13,935 nt of DNA from the NCBI GenBank assembly GCA_016987375.1, contig PJRA01000051.1, positions 573,503 through 587,437 on the forward strand, in the 5' to 3' direction. The notes below the pieces were generated by a model. That model made no database searches. It had not been told where the DNA came from and worked only from the letters and a program-made list of their open reading frames with translations. Position numbers and translations under genes: made by a program. This stretch comes from Brachionus koreanus. Taxonomy: Eukaryota; Rotifera; Eurotatoria; Ploima; Brachionidae. Of the stretch, positions 6,670 to 13,935 are shown piece after piece (positions within the stretch are counted from its first letter, which is position 1; every line of letters begins with the position of its first letter).

Positions 6670-8792
6670 TTATGATTTTAAAGAAAAGCTTCTTATTTCT
6701 TGTTGCTTTAGTCGATGTGCTTTCAGACACTTGGTTGTACAAAACTTGTAATCAAAATATTCAAATGGGACGCTAGATGACATGTCGACACCGCAAAACC
6801 AACATCGACTTATAATACGAATTTTTTGCGGTGAATATTTGGCCTGAGTGATCGAGTCCAACTCGTCTTTGTCATTAATAGGCATCAAATTCAGAAAATT
6901 TCTGTCTATTAACAACTGTCTCTTTTCTTGATCGGTCAATGACAAGAACAAATTTCGCTCATTTTCTTCAATTTGTTGTCTGCTTAATTTTTCTTTTTCA
7001 ACAGCTTCTCTTTGTTTGCGCGCTTGCTTTTTAAGTCTTTTTTTCTCCTTTTCTTTTTCAGCCTTTTCGGTCATTTTCTCAATGCTCAGAGGTTCGTTTA
7101 TCTTAGCCTTAACATAATCATATCTGTTCGGGTAGTCATTCATAAATCTTCTATACAAATCTCTAATAGCCTTATTCTGGGACACAAAATAAGGCAAAGC
7201 TTTATTCCGTGTTAAATCATTTATTGAAGGATCACATCCGTTCATCAGAAGCTCCCAAACGCATTCACAGTGGCCCATTTGACTGCACAAGTGCAACAGA
7301 GTAAACCCATTTTGCTTGTTTAAACGCTTATTAATTAACATTTCAATATTTAGCTTATAATTTTCTAAATCTATTCTGTTTTCTTGGTCAATTGAAGGAC
7401 AAAACAGCTGTTTTAACTTAGCTGCATTATTAGTCATGCAGCAAGTATATATTTCATTGAAAAGCTTTAGATCATCTCCGTGCAAACTTTGTATAAACTC
7501 GTCTTGAACTGGTCTCTCTGGCTCTTTCTTTTCTTGGACTATTTGACAACTAGTGTCCAAATTATGAGATTTCTCTTCAATTTGTTGACTAGATTTATTT
7601 TTTTTTGACTTTTTTTTTGATTTTGGCCTCTCTTGTTTGGATGATTGTACAATTTTTGTCTCATAATTGGTCAGAATATGCAAAAAATCTTTATCGAAGT
7701 GTTCAACTCGTGATAGCAAATTATGAGCGCGTTTAACCTCGTTAAAAGTTGGTCTAAAGGTCATAAATGGAATAGTTCTAAGTCTTGGATCGTCTTTGTC
7801 AAAAGGAGCTTGACTCTGATGTGAAATCAACACGGACCTGTTGTACTGTGGCACTCGGATAAAAACACATGTACATTGATCAATTTCTGCTTTCCATTCT
7901 GTTCCTATCAATGATCTAATTTCATCGCGGAAGTTCGCCTCTTGGGAGCGGCGAATGTTGGCACCAGCTGATTTCGAGTGCTTGCCTGTCGAATCGTGCT
8001 GGCTCTGGACTCCTCCTCGCTTAGCCCTGACCACATATCGATGAAATGTTTTGTGAACAACTACTTCATCTCTTTAAAAAAAATTTATTTAATTTTAACA
8101 TTTCCTTTTAAAAAAACTTGTTCAGACCCTTTGAAAACAGCAGCCGCAAAGTGTCCTGCAGCTACTAGTATGATGCACCATTTATTGTCTGAATTAATGC
8201 TACGAATTTTGGCCAAAATTTCCTCTTGTTGATCACTAAAGTGCTTTTTAGACAAAATAACTGATCTATAAATGGAAATAATTGTCGAGTCGTTGAGTTT
8301 AAAGAAAAATTTTGGTCTATTCTTGTGATTATGGATTTTGGCCTTAGCCTTGACTGTATGTTCAGTTTCACTTTCAGAACTAGACGATGACTTGTAGATA
8401 TCTTCCTCTTCAGTGTCACTGCCAGATATGCTAGAAATGTCACTTAATTTTTCAAATTCTTCTATGCTAACAGTTGATTTTCCTTTAAGTTTTTGCTTTA
8501 AATTGTACAAGTGTAAATCGCCTCTAAAGTGCTCGATTTGCTCCTGGCGGTCCTCGAACGAGCACTGACAAGTAGAGCACAATATTTTGTCTGCTAGATT
8601 TAGACTGTCAATTGAGGACAAGTCAAATGTTGGAACACTTTTTTCCACTCTTTTCTCTTCTTTGCTTTCCAAGCCGGATTCTATTTGCTCATTAATTGAA
8701 TCGAGTATTTGTCGGGAAAATCCGTCAAATAGAGAAAATTTTCTTATCAAATAATTTGTGTGAATACTTGGCGAACTAGATGGCAAAGACAT
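6670..8792 (-). CDS. ANKZF1: ANKZF1/Vms1 peptidyl-tRNA hydrolase homologue
   Basis: ANKZF1/Vms1 releases stalled nascent chains from tRNA on 60S subunits in ribosome quality control and protects mitochondria. Two exons (8792-8128 and 8071-6670, phase 2, 56-bp intron) give 688 residues, near the human length. Visible parts: a C2H2 zinc finger C72-C75-H88-H94; a Ser/acidic stretch (117-144); the VLRF1 release-factor domain (about 205-330) with WCIILVAAGHFAAAVFKG, then HKTFHRYVVRAKRG and the GGVQ loop, whose Gln 244 corresponds to the catalytic glutamine; a Lys-rich linker (about 370-385); one clear ankyrin repeat (about 477-534); a charged coiled coil (552-599); and a C-terminal treble clef (C645, C648, C666, C670). 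The VCP-interacting motif position (603-613, QEKRQLLIDRN) has lost its key residues. The donor (GG|GTCTGA) is weak, but the splice restores the conserved FKG-x-EVV-x-HKTFHRY. Confidence 0.9.
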
Positions 8793-9321
8793 GATTGATA
8801 GTCAAAACGAAATAAAAAAATATTAAATTGAAATAAATTATAAAATAAAATTTTTATTATTATTTTTTTTTGTATTTTATTTAGTTTTTTAAAGTAATTG
8901 CATAATATTCTTTATTTTTTCTAAATTAAAACTTACGAAATTTTGAACATGTGTTCTATTTTCTCAGTCAGTTTAATTAATTGATTTTCAATTGTGACAA
9001 GCAAAAATAAAATTTAAATTTTTTTTCTCAATATTTAAAAGCATCAATTACCACAAAATAATCATAGAATTAAAATAGACCTAAAAATACATAAGATCGC
9101 CAAATTTCATAATTTTTGAGCATTCAGTTCCTTTCTAAAATAACAGGCAGTTAGCTTTTTTTCAAAATTTTGGAAATAAATCTTCAAGTTTTAATAACTT
9201 TTGCATTTCTAAACCAAAAACGGCTGAAAATTTGGGAGTTGATACAGTTTTTATGAGACTACAGAATTTTTGGTGATTCAACAGCCATATCTGTCCAGTT
9301 GAAAAATTTATTTTCTATACT

Positions 9322-9588
9322 TTATTTTAAAATAAAGTATTTTGGATTTTTGGATTCTTTATTAAATTCATTAAACATGTGCTCAATTTTATTTGCATTT
9401 ATAATATTTTGTTGCACAAATTCATCCAAAATTGAAAAATTCTCTCTTTCCAAAGACCAAAAATAGACATGATAGTTTAAATGAAAACCTTTTACATTTA
9501 TATTCTTAAACATGCAATCATAATCTTTTTTGGTTGAATATTTTATGCAGTTGCGTACAGATTTTCTATATGTTAACCCATATTGCAT
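9322..9588 (-). CDS. Doubtful hypothetical ORF
   Basis: An 88-codon frame begins with ATG (MQYGLTYRKSVRNCIKY) and ends KYFILK. I recognise no family. Its residue mix is more protein-like (Trp, Cys, His, charged residues) than the Phe/Ile/Lys strings typical of random AT-rich frames. The frame stays open upstream to a TTTTTTTTTAG that could be a splice acceptor, so it might be a terminal exon or a relic of a mobile element. No signal peptide or motif is visible. Chance is a serious alternative. Confidence 0.2.
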   Translation of the reverse strand: MQYGLTYRKSVRNCIKYSTKKDYDCMFKNINVKGFHLNYHVYFWSLERENFSILDEFVQQNIINANKIEHMFNEFNKESKNPKYFILK

Positions 9589-9661
9589 GGTTGTATGGTA
9601 AAAAAGGGCTAAAAAAAAAGCTCGAAAAGCTAAAATTGGGTATTTTCGGTTTTAACTTGTA

Positions 9662-9747
9662 GGTTTTGTGAAATTTGGTACAAAATAAACAAATAGTACA
9701 GAAATTAAAGCTAAAAATGCTTATATTATTCTAAATTTCACAAAATC
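9662..9747. repeat. Small foldback related to the neighbouring inverted-repeat element
   Basis: TTTTGTGAAATTT at 9664-9676 is an exact reverse complement of 9733-9745, and 14 of 15 bases pair if one base pair is added outside. The arm and the bases after it (GTACAAAATAAAC) resemble the terminal repeat of the element at 9841 (TTGTGAAATTCAAATACAAAC), so the two objects may be related. Confidence 0.45.
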
Positions 9748-9840
9748 GACTATTGAGTGATATTCTTTAGCTCTTTAGCTAACAATCAAAGGGTCTGCAA
9801 AGTCATAGAGTCATTCTGATACTGAAATATTGGTCTTCTA

Positions 9841-10135
9841 GGTGTTGTGAGATTCAAATACAAACAAAATAAAAAAATTCTTCTAATTTCTTTCCAATTC
9901 AATAAAATAAAATATTCCTAGAGAAATACTGCATACCTTTTATTTTTTATTTTTGGAAATCAAATCAACTATCAATTAAAATCTTGTTGATGTTTTATTT
10001 TTTGTCCTTTTTTTGCGTAAGTAAAAAATTTCACTATGTTGCAATATCTTCTAATAAATATCATATTTTAGAAGATTTTAATTTATCAAAATAGGCAGAA
10101 CTTTTGTTTTGTTTGTATTTGAATTTCACAATACC
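9841..10135. mobile_element. Non-autonomous inverted-repeat element (MITE-like), 295 bp
   Basis: The ends 9841-9875 and 10101-10135 are reverse complements over 35 bases with 31 matches, sharing the unbroken core ATTCAAATACAAACAAAA. The interior is AT-rich and has no open frame, and it contains a second small hairpin (CTTCTAA ... TTAGAAG near 10050-10075). Long terminal inverted repeats on a short non-coding body are typical of miniature inverted-repeat or foldback DNA transposons. I see no clear target-site duplication, and the TIR sequence does not point me to a named superfamily. A structured non-coding RNA is the alternative. Confidence 0.6.
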
Positions 10136-10472
10136 GGGTTTCAAGTACTACATACTTTTTTAAAAGTGTGGATAAGTATTAACAAAACATAAAACAGTTG
10201 AACCTAAAAAAAATACAGCGTAAACTAAAATTTTAAACTTTGAATCCTTAAAAAAGTGAGCCAAAACATATAAAGGATTATTTTTTTTGTATAAATTAAA
10301 AAAAAAATTTCGTAAACAGTTAATAAACATATAAAGTAATGAGCTTAAAATTAAACACAAAATTTTTTTTTTCTTTAGATAAATGAGACAAAAAATGGAA
10401 TGGATTTTAATGACCAAAGTTAATTCTGAGGTAAATAAAATCATCAATCTTTAAATCCTCATAAAATGCGAG

Positions 10473-10508
10473 TTCTTTATCCGTTTTCTTGTTTGAAACG
10501 GAAAAGAA
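10473..10508. repeat. Strong 13-bp hairpin
   Basis: TTCTTT-A-TCCGTTT (10473-10486) pairs with AAACGGAAAAGAA (10496-10508), leaving one bulged A and a nine-base loop. All 13 bases of the right arm pair. It lies about 320 bases before the ABCF1 start codon. Confidence 0.45.
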
Positions 10509-10750
10509 TGCCATAAATGAAGACGTTTTCAGCTTTTTTTTGTTTTAAAAATGTCAATGTTTTATTAAATTTTATGTATAAACAAATTTATGTGTTAATT
10601 AACAGTTTAAATTTTCAAACAATTTTGAAATTGTGTGCTCAAATGCCAAAATGTTCACTTAATAATGAATAAAATAAGATATGTGTAATTCTATTTTTCT
10701 AATCTAAAAATTTCAAAATAAAATTTACTATTTTGAAAGCATGTTTTGAG

Positions 10751-10758
10751 TATAAATT
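10751..10758 (+). promoter_or_regulatory. Possible TATA box of ABCF1
   Basis: TATAAATT lies 74 bases before the ABCF1 ATG, in the right range for a short 5' leader. The motif is common by chance in this AT-rich DNA. Confidence 0.3.
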
Positions 10759-10810
10759 GAGTCAAAAATTATCAAAATATTTGATAAAATTAAAATCTTA
10801 ATTTTTTTCT

Positions 10811-10828
10811 ATGGTAGATAGAAGATGA
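10811..10828 (+). promoter_or_regulatory. Minimal upstream ORF overlapping the ABCF1 start
   Basis: An ATG at 10811 opens a five-codon frame (M-V-D-R-R) whose TGA stop (10826-10828) overlaps the ABCF1 ATG (10825-10827) as ATGA. If this ATG is in the mRNA, ribosomes would end exactly at the main start, an arrangement compatible with re-initiation. If GATAG (10817-10821) or another upstream AG is a splice acceptor, the small frame would not be in the message. Confidence 0.35.
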
Positions 10829-13224
10829 ACGACGACGACTCAAGAAAATCAAAGTCGAAGAAAACTAAAAATAGTAAGAAAAACTTGGACGACGAACAAA
10901 CAGTCGACACAAGTTCGAAGACTAAAAAGGAAAAGAGGTCGAAAAAAGGCCACAATCAGTCCGATGATGAGCTCCAACAGGTCGCAATGGCGACAAGTAA
11001 AGTGTCTTTAGACGATGAAAGACCAAAAAAAGAGAAAAAGAAATCAAAAAAGAAGAAATATGAGAGCGATCAGGAAGAAGAAGTCGATGCTGTGGTTGAT
11101 AAACCAGATGCTCAACCAGAACCAGCTAAGACCAAGGCCAAAAAAAATAAAAAAAAAAACAAAGCAAAAAAAGATGATTCAGATGACGATGAGCCAATAG
11201 AAAATATTGATCAAGCAAGTGAAGAAAGCGAAAGCGATGCGGAGCCTGTCAATGTGAAAACAAAATTTAATATTTTAATGTCTGGCCTAAGTGACGAAAT
11301 GGAAGATAATGGCGAAAGTCAAAGTGAACATGAGACAACAGAGCAAGTTGAATCTAAAAAAGAACCAGAGCCGGTTGAGCCAGAGGAAGAGGCCAAAGAG
11401 GACAAAAAAGTTAAAATTAGTCGCAAAGAGCTTAAAAAAATGAAGAAAAAAATTGAATTTAATGATGAATTGAAAAACGAAGAGGCAAAAAGCGGAACAG
11501 AAAATTTCACCTTGACACAAGGCAATCAAGGACGATCTGAAAATCTGTTGGAAAATTCACTAGACATTAAAATTGAAGGCTTTTCTATATCGACTAAGGG
11601 AAGAAATTTGTTTTCAAATGCTGATCTAAAGATATCATATGGCAGACACTATGGTCTTGTAGGACCTAATGGCATGGGCAAAACAACTCTTCTAAAACAC
11701 ATAGCTAACCGTTCACTCAAAATTCCTACCAATATTGATTTGTTGTTATGTGAACAAGAAGTGCAGGCCGATGATGAGCCAGCCATACAATCAGTTCTAA
11801 AAGCAGACAAAAAACGTATGCAACTAATGGAAGAAGAAAAAAAAATATTGGCCAACGATAATCAAACCAAAGAAGAAGTGAAAAGACTGAATCAAATCTA
11901 TGAAGAAATGAATGCAATGAAAGCAGACGCTGCCGAAGGAAAAGCGCGTCGCATATTGGCCGGTCTTGGCTTCGATAAAGAAATGATGGAAAGAGCGACC
12001 AAGAATTTTAGCGGTGGTTGGCGAATGCGCATTTCGCTAGCAAGAGCTTTGTTCATGGAGCCGACATTTTTGATGCTTGACGAGCCGACAAATCACTTAG
12101 ACTTGAATGCGGTCATTTGGCTCGACAACTACCTACAAAATTGGAAGAAAACTCTTCTAATTGTGTCGCATGACCAAAGCTTTTTGGACAATGTATGCAC
12201 GGACGTAATTCACTTGGACCAAGAAAAACTTTTCTATTACAAAGGCAATTATTCTAAATTTAAAAAAATGTTGGTTCAAAAACGCCAAGAGCAATTGAAA
12301 GAATTCGAAAAACAAGAAAAACGCTTGAAAGAGATGAAAGCATCGGGCAAGTCGAGCAAACAAGCCGAGAGCAAGGCCAAAGAATTTTTGACTAGAAAAC
12401 AAGAAAAAAACATGAAAAACAAAGGCATACAGAGAGAGAACGATGGACCTACTGAGCTTTTAAAGCGTCCAAAAGAGTATATTGTTAAATTTAAATTTCC
12501 AGAGCCAAATCAACTAAGTGCACCAATATTGGGCCTTAAAAATGTTTCGTTCAAGTACGAAAATCAGGCCTATTTGTTCAAAGACATTGATTTTGCCATT
12601 GATATGCAAAGTAGAGTGGCCATTGTGGGACCGAATGGTGTAGGCAAATCAACTCTATTAAAATTGCTAATGGGCGATATTCTACCAACTAGTGGTGAAT
12701 TGATTAGAAATAGATTTCTTAAAATAGGACGATATGACCAGCATTCAGCTGATCAGTTCGATTTAAATTTAACACCAGTTGATCATTTGAGAAAATATTA
12801 CAATTTGGACTATCAAGAGTGTAGAAAAAGATTGGGCACACTTGGTCTGGCCGGCTTTGCACACGAAGTCAAAATAGGTGACTTGTCCGGCGGTCAAAAG
12901 GCGCGTGTGGCTTTGTGTGATTTGACTTGTAAAGCGCCCGATGTGGTCATTTTGGATGAGCCGACAAACAATTTGGACATCGAGTCCATTGATGCTTTGG
13001 CCGATGCCATTTCGGACTACAAAGGCGGCGTCATAATCGTGTCACATGACGAACGATTAATCAGAGAAACTGACTGTAGATTGTACTCAATTGAATCTCA
13101 GGATATTTTTGCACTTGATGGCGATTTTGATGATTATAGAAAAGATTTATTGCATAGTTTGGGCGAAGAAATAATTAATAATCCATCGGCCGCAGCTGCT
13201 GTTGCTACTTATGACAGTGATTAA
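10825..13224 (+). CDS. ABCF1: ABC-F ATPase ABCF1 (ABC50)
   Basis: ABCF1 binds eIF2 and ribosomes and supports translation initiation; it has no membrane part. One exon of 799 residues, close to the family length. Residues 1 to about 245 form a Lys/Glu/Asp-rich, low-complexity arm with acidic Ser clusters (such as [10 protein letters not shown]) suited to CK2-type phosphorylation. ABC domain 1: Walker A GPNGMGKT 280-287, signature FSGGWRMR from 395, Walker B FLMLDEP 415-421, H-loop His 449. A charged linker follows (about 470-560). ABC domain 2: Walker A GPNGVGKS 602-609, signature LSGGQKAR 687-694, Walker [13 protein letters not shown] 707-718, H-loop His 741. Both catalytic Glu (420, 712) are present. 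The stretch [15 protein letters not shown] and the C-terminal GDFDDY are typical of ABCF1. The start is the first in-frame ATG. The gene is intronless although its neighbours have introns. Confidence 0.95.
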   Translation: MNDDDSRKSKSKKTKNSKKNLDDEQTVDTSSKTKKEKRSKKGHNQSDDELQQVAMATSKVSLDDERPKKEKKKSKKKKYESDQEEEVDAVVDKPDAQPEPAKTKAKKNKKKNKAKKDDSDDDEPIENIDQASEESESDAEPVNVKTKFNILMSGLSDEMEDNGESQSEHETTEQVESKKEPEPVEPEEEAKEDKKVKISRKELKKMKKKIEFNDELKNEEAKSGTENFTLTQGNQGRSENLLENSLDIKIEGFSISTKGRNLFSNADLKISYGRHYGLVGPNGMGKTTLLKHIANRSLKIPTNIDLLLCEQEVQADDEPAIQSVLKADKKRMQLMEEEKKILANDNQTKEEVKRLNQIYEEMNAMKADAAEGKARRILAGLGFDKEMMERATKNFSGGWRMRISLARALFMEPTFLMLDEPTNHLDLNAVIWLDNYLQNWKKTLLIVSHDQSFLDNVCTDVIHLDQEKLFYYKGNYSKFKKMLVQKRQEQLKEFEKQEKRLKEMKASGKSSKQAESKAKEFLTRKQEKNMKNKGIQRENDGPTELLKRPKEYIVKFKFPEPNQLSAPILGLKNVSFKYENQAYLFKDIDFAIDMQSRVAIVGPNGVGKSTLLKLLMGDILPTSGELIRNRFLKIGRYDQHSADQFDLNLTPVDHLRKYYNLDYQECRKRLGTLGLAGFAHEVKIGDLSGGQKARVALCDLTCKAPDVVILDEPTNNLDIESIDALADAISDYKGGVIIVSHDERLIRETDCRLYSIESQDIFALDGDFDDYRKDLLHSLGEEIINNPSAAAAVATYDSD

Positions 13225-13256
13225 TCAATAATTTATAATTAGCTCAATTATCATAA

Positions 13257-13262
13257 AATAAA
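13257..13262 (+). terminator. Poly(A) signal of ABCF1
   Basis: AATAAA lies 33 bases after the stop, just before a long A run and T run. A minus-strand signal faces it 30 bases further on. Confidence 0.5.
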
Positions 13263-13291
13263 TATTTTTAAAAAAAAAATTTTTTTTTTTT

Positions 13292-13297
13292 TTTATT
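13292..13297 (-). terminator. Poly(A) signal for a convergent minus-strand gene
   Basis: TTTATT here reads AATAAA on the minus strand, about 50 bases after the stop of the candidate exon at 13348-13455. It supports a convergent gene, but it sits in a homopolymer-rich stretch. Confidence 0.35.
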
Positions 13298-13347
13298 GAT
13301 GCTATTAACAATATATTTACACAATTTTAGAAAAAATTTTTTTAATT

Positions 13348-13455
13348 CTAGTTTTTAAGTCCTTCGTCTAGTCTGTAATTATTGATTTTAGGCTCATTTT
13401 GACTTATTAAACGCACTTTTGGAAAATATTCTTTCAAAAATCCAAATAGCCACAG
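13348..13455 (-). CDS. Candidate last exon of an unknown minus-strand gene
   Basis: The minus strand reads 35 codons then TAG: it starts LWLFGFLKEYFPKVRLI and ends KINNYRLDEGLKN. I do not recognise the protein. The composition is protein-like and uses GC-containing codons (CTG, CGT, GAC, GGA) that are rare in the surrounding gaps. An AG (13457-13456) directly before CTG could be the acceptor, and an in-frame TGA lies four codons further upstream, so an intron would be needed. The AATAAA at 13297-13292 is well placed for its end. Earlier exons would lie to the right, past the reverse-transcriptase sequence and outside the window. A chance frame of this length remains possible. Confidence 0.4.
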   Translation of the reverse strand: MWLFGFLKEYFPKVRLISQNEPKINNYRLDEGLKN

Positions 13456-13462
13456 CTTGATC

Positions 13463-13684
13463 AATTTTCAACTTTAAAATAAATTATATATTCAAATTGA
13501 GCTTTTTCTAAATTTTCTAATGATACCAAATTTATTATTTAATTAAAATATTAAACTTCAAAAATCATCTTAAAATTACCCAATTTTATCTCGATTATTT
13601 TAAAAAAGAAATTTTAGAAAATCGGCTTGAATTATTGAATATTTTTGAAAAAATTTTTTTTCATTAAATTTATTAACTAATTAA
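13463..13684. other. AT-rich stretch, nothing seen
   Basis: No open frame, repeat or RNA-like structure stands out. If the exon at 13348-13455 is real, this is intron sequence of that gene on the minus strand. Confidence 0.4.
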
Positions 13685-13935
13685 AGAGCAAATGTGTCGC
13701 CGATCTATAAAAAAGGAAGTAAATTAGAGCCAGTTAATTATCGACCCGTTTCACTTACATCAGTCGCTTGTAAGGTTCTGGAAGGTATTGTCAGGGACCA
13801 ACTAATGCTTTACCTTCAAGAGAATAATCTAATAATTGGAAGTCAACATGGATTTGTTCCAAAGAAAGGATGTGTAACGAACCTCCTTGAAACGCTTGAT
13901 ATGATCACGTCTGAGTTAGCCAAAGGTAACAGTCT
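13685..13935 (+). mobile_element. Non-LTR retrotransposon reverse transcriptase, 5'-truncated, runs off the window
   Basis: One open frame runs from about 13685 to the window end (about 83 codons). It reads RANVSPIYKKGSKLEPVNYR, then PVSLTSVACKVLE, then LQENNLIIGSQHGF and CVTNLLETLD. These are the N-terminal reverse-transcriptase blocks of LINE elements (PIYKKG, NYRPVSLTS, QHGF, TNLLE), as in the Jockey/CR1-like groups. The enzyme primes cDNA synthesis from nicked target DNA. A TAA at 13682-13684 sits just before the first recognisable residue, and no endonuclease domain or earlier RT sequence precedes it, so the copy is 5'-truncated, as is usual for LINEs. Its codon use is less A/T-biased than the surroundings. 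The catalytic YxDD block and the 3' end are outside the window. The frame has no stop so far, which suggests a young copy. Confidence 0.85.

Larger units (their letters stand above)
8793..10824. other. Two-kilobase AT-rich gap with inverted-repeat elements
   Basis: This is a divergent intergenic region between ANKZF1 (minus) and ABCF1 (plus). No gene is firmly supported. It holds a doubtful 88-codon frame, a small foldback, a 295-bp element with long terminal inverted repeats and a strong hairpin, listed separately. The A/T content is extreme outside those objects. Confidence 0.5.

Noticed and set aside
7012..8443. Several frames overlapping ANKZF1 on both strands
   Set aside because: They lie over the well-supported ANKZF1 exons in other frames and encode nothing recognisable.
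10160..10447. 95-codon minus-strand frame with hydrophobic residues
   Set aside because: Made of Phe/Ile/Leu/Lys strings produced by A/T runs (poly-A reading as Lys, poly-T as Phe). It has no motif, no ordered membrane pattern and no splice or poly(A) context.
11015..12402. Short frames overlapping ABCF1
   Set aside because: Shadows of the Lys-rich N-terminus and the ABC domains in other frames.
1..13935. CRISPR array, bacterial operon or phage content
   Set aside because: No direct repeats with regular spacers, no ribosome binding sites, and the genes are intron-bearing animal genes.

Overview
The window looks like nuclear DNA of a small, very AT-rich animal. The genes are animal genes: SPAG8 (ciliary/sperm), ANKZF1/Vms1 and ABCF1. 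They are split by short GT-AG introns of about 54-67 bp, and the gaps are extremely A/T-rich. A WD40-repeat fragment lies at the left edge and a LINE-type reverse transcriptase at the right edge. A monogonont rotifer such as Brachionus is my best guess. That is inference from gene style and composition, not proof.

Left part (1-5300). A decayed WD40 fragment (1-192) is followed by a broken partial duplicate (about 541-969) of the SPAG8 end and the start of the next gene. The intact SPAG8 gene (1577-2413, four exons) follows. Then come three compact genes on the same strand for small secreted proteins (2580-3044, 3196-3827, 3973-4608). Shared sequence motifs and shared intron positions show that these three form one tandem, fast-diverging paralogue family. 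I do not recognise the family. A fourth, unrelated predicted secreted protein (4716-5297, minus) converges on them. Most of these genes have their own TATA-like box and poly(A) signal, so they are probably separate transcription units.

Middle (5300-10824). A 1.4-kb gap holds two decayed tRNA-Glu-like sequences and a GC-rich 207-bp foldback. The minus-strand ANKZF1/Vms1 gene follows (6670-8792, one intron). Its zinc finger, VLRF1 release-factor domain, ankyrin repeat and C-terminal treble clef are intact, but its p97-binding motif looks lost. A 2-kb gap upstream holds a 295-bp element with about 35-bp terminal inverted repeats, a smaller related foldback, a strong 13-bp hairpin and one doubtful ORF.

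Right part (10825-13935). ABCF1 (799 aa) is a single exon, preceded by a tiny upstream ORF whose stop overlaps the ABCF1 start. A candidate last exon of an unknown minus-strand gene (13348-13455) converges on it. A 5'-truncated non-LTR reverse transcriptase (from about 13685) runs off the window, possibly inside an intron of that gene.

ABCF1 and ANKZF1 both act at the ribosome, in translation initiation and in release of stalled chains. Nothing in the sequence shows that they are co-regulated.
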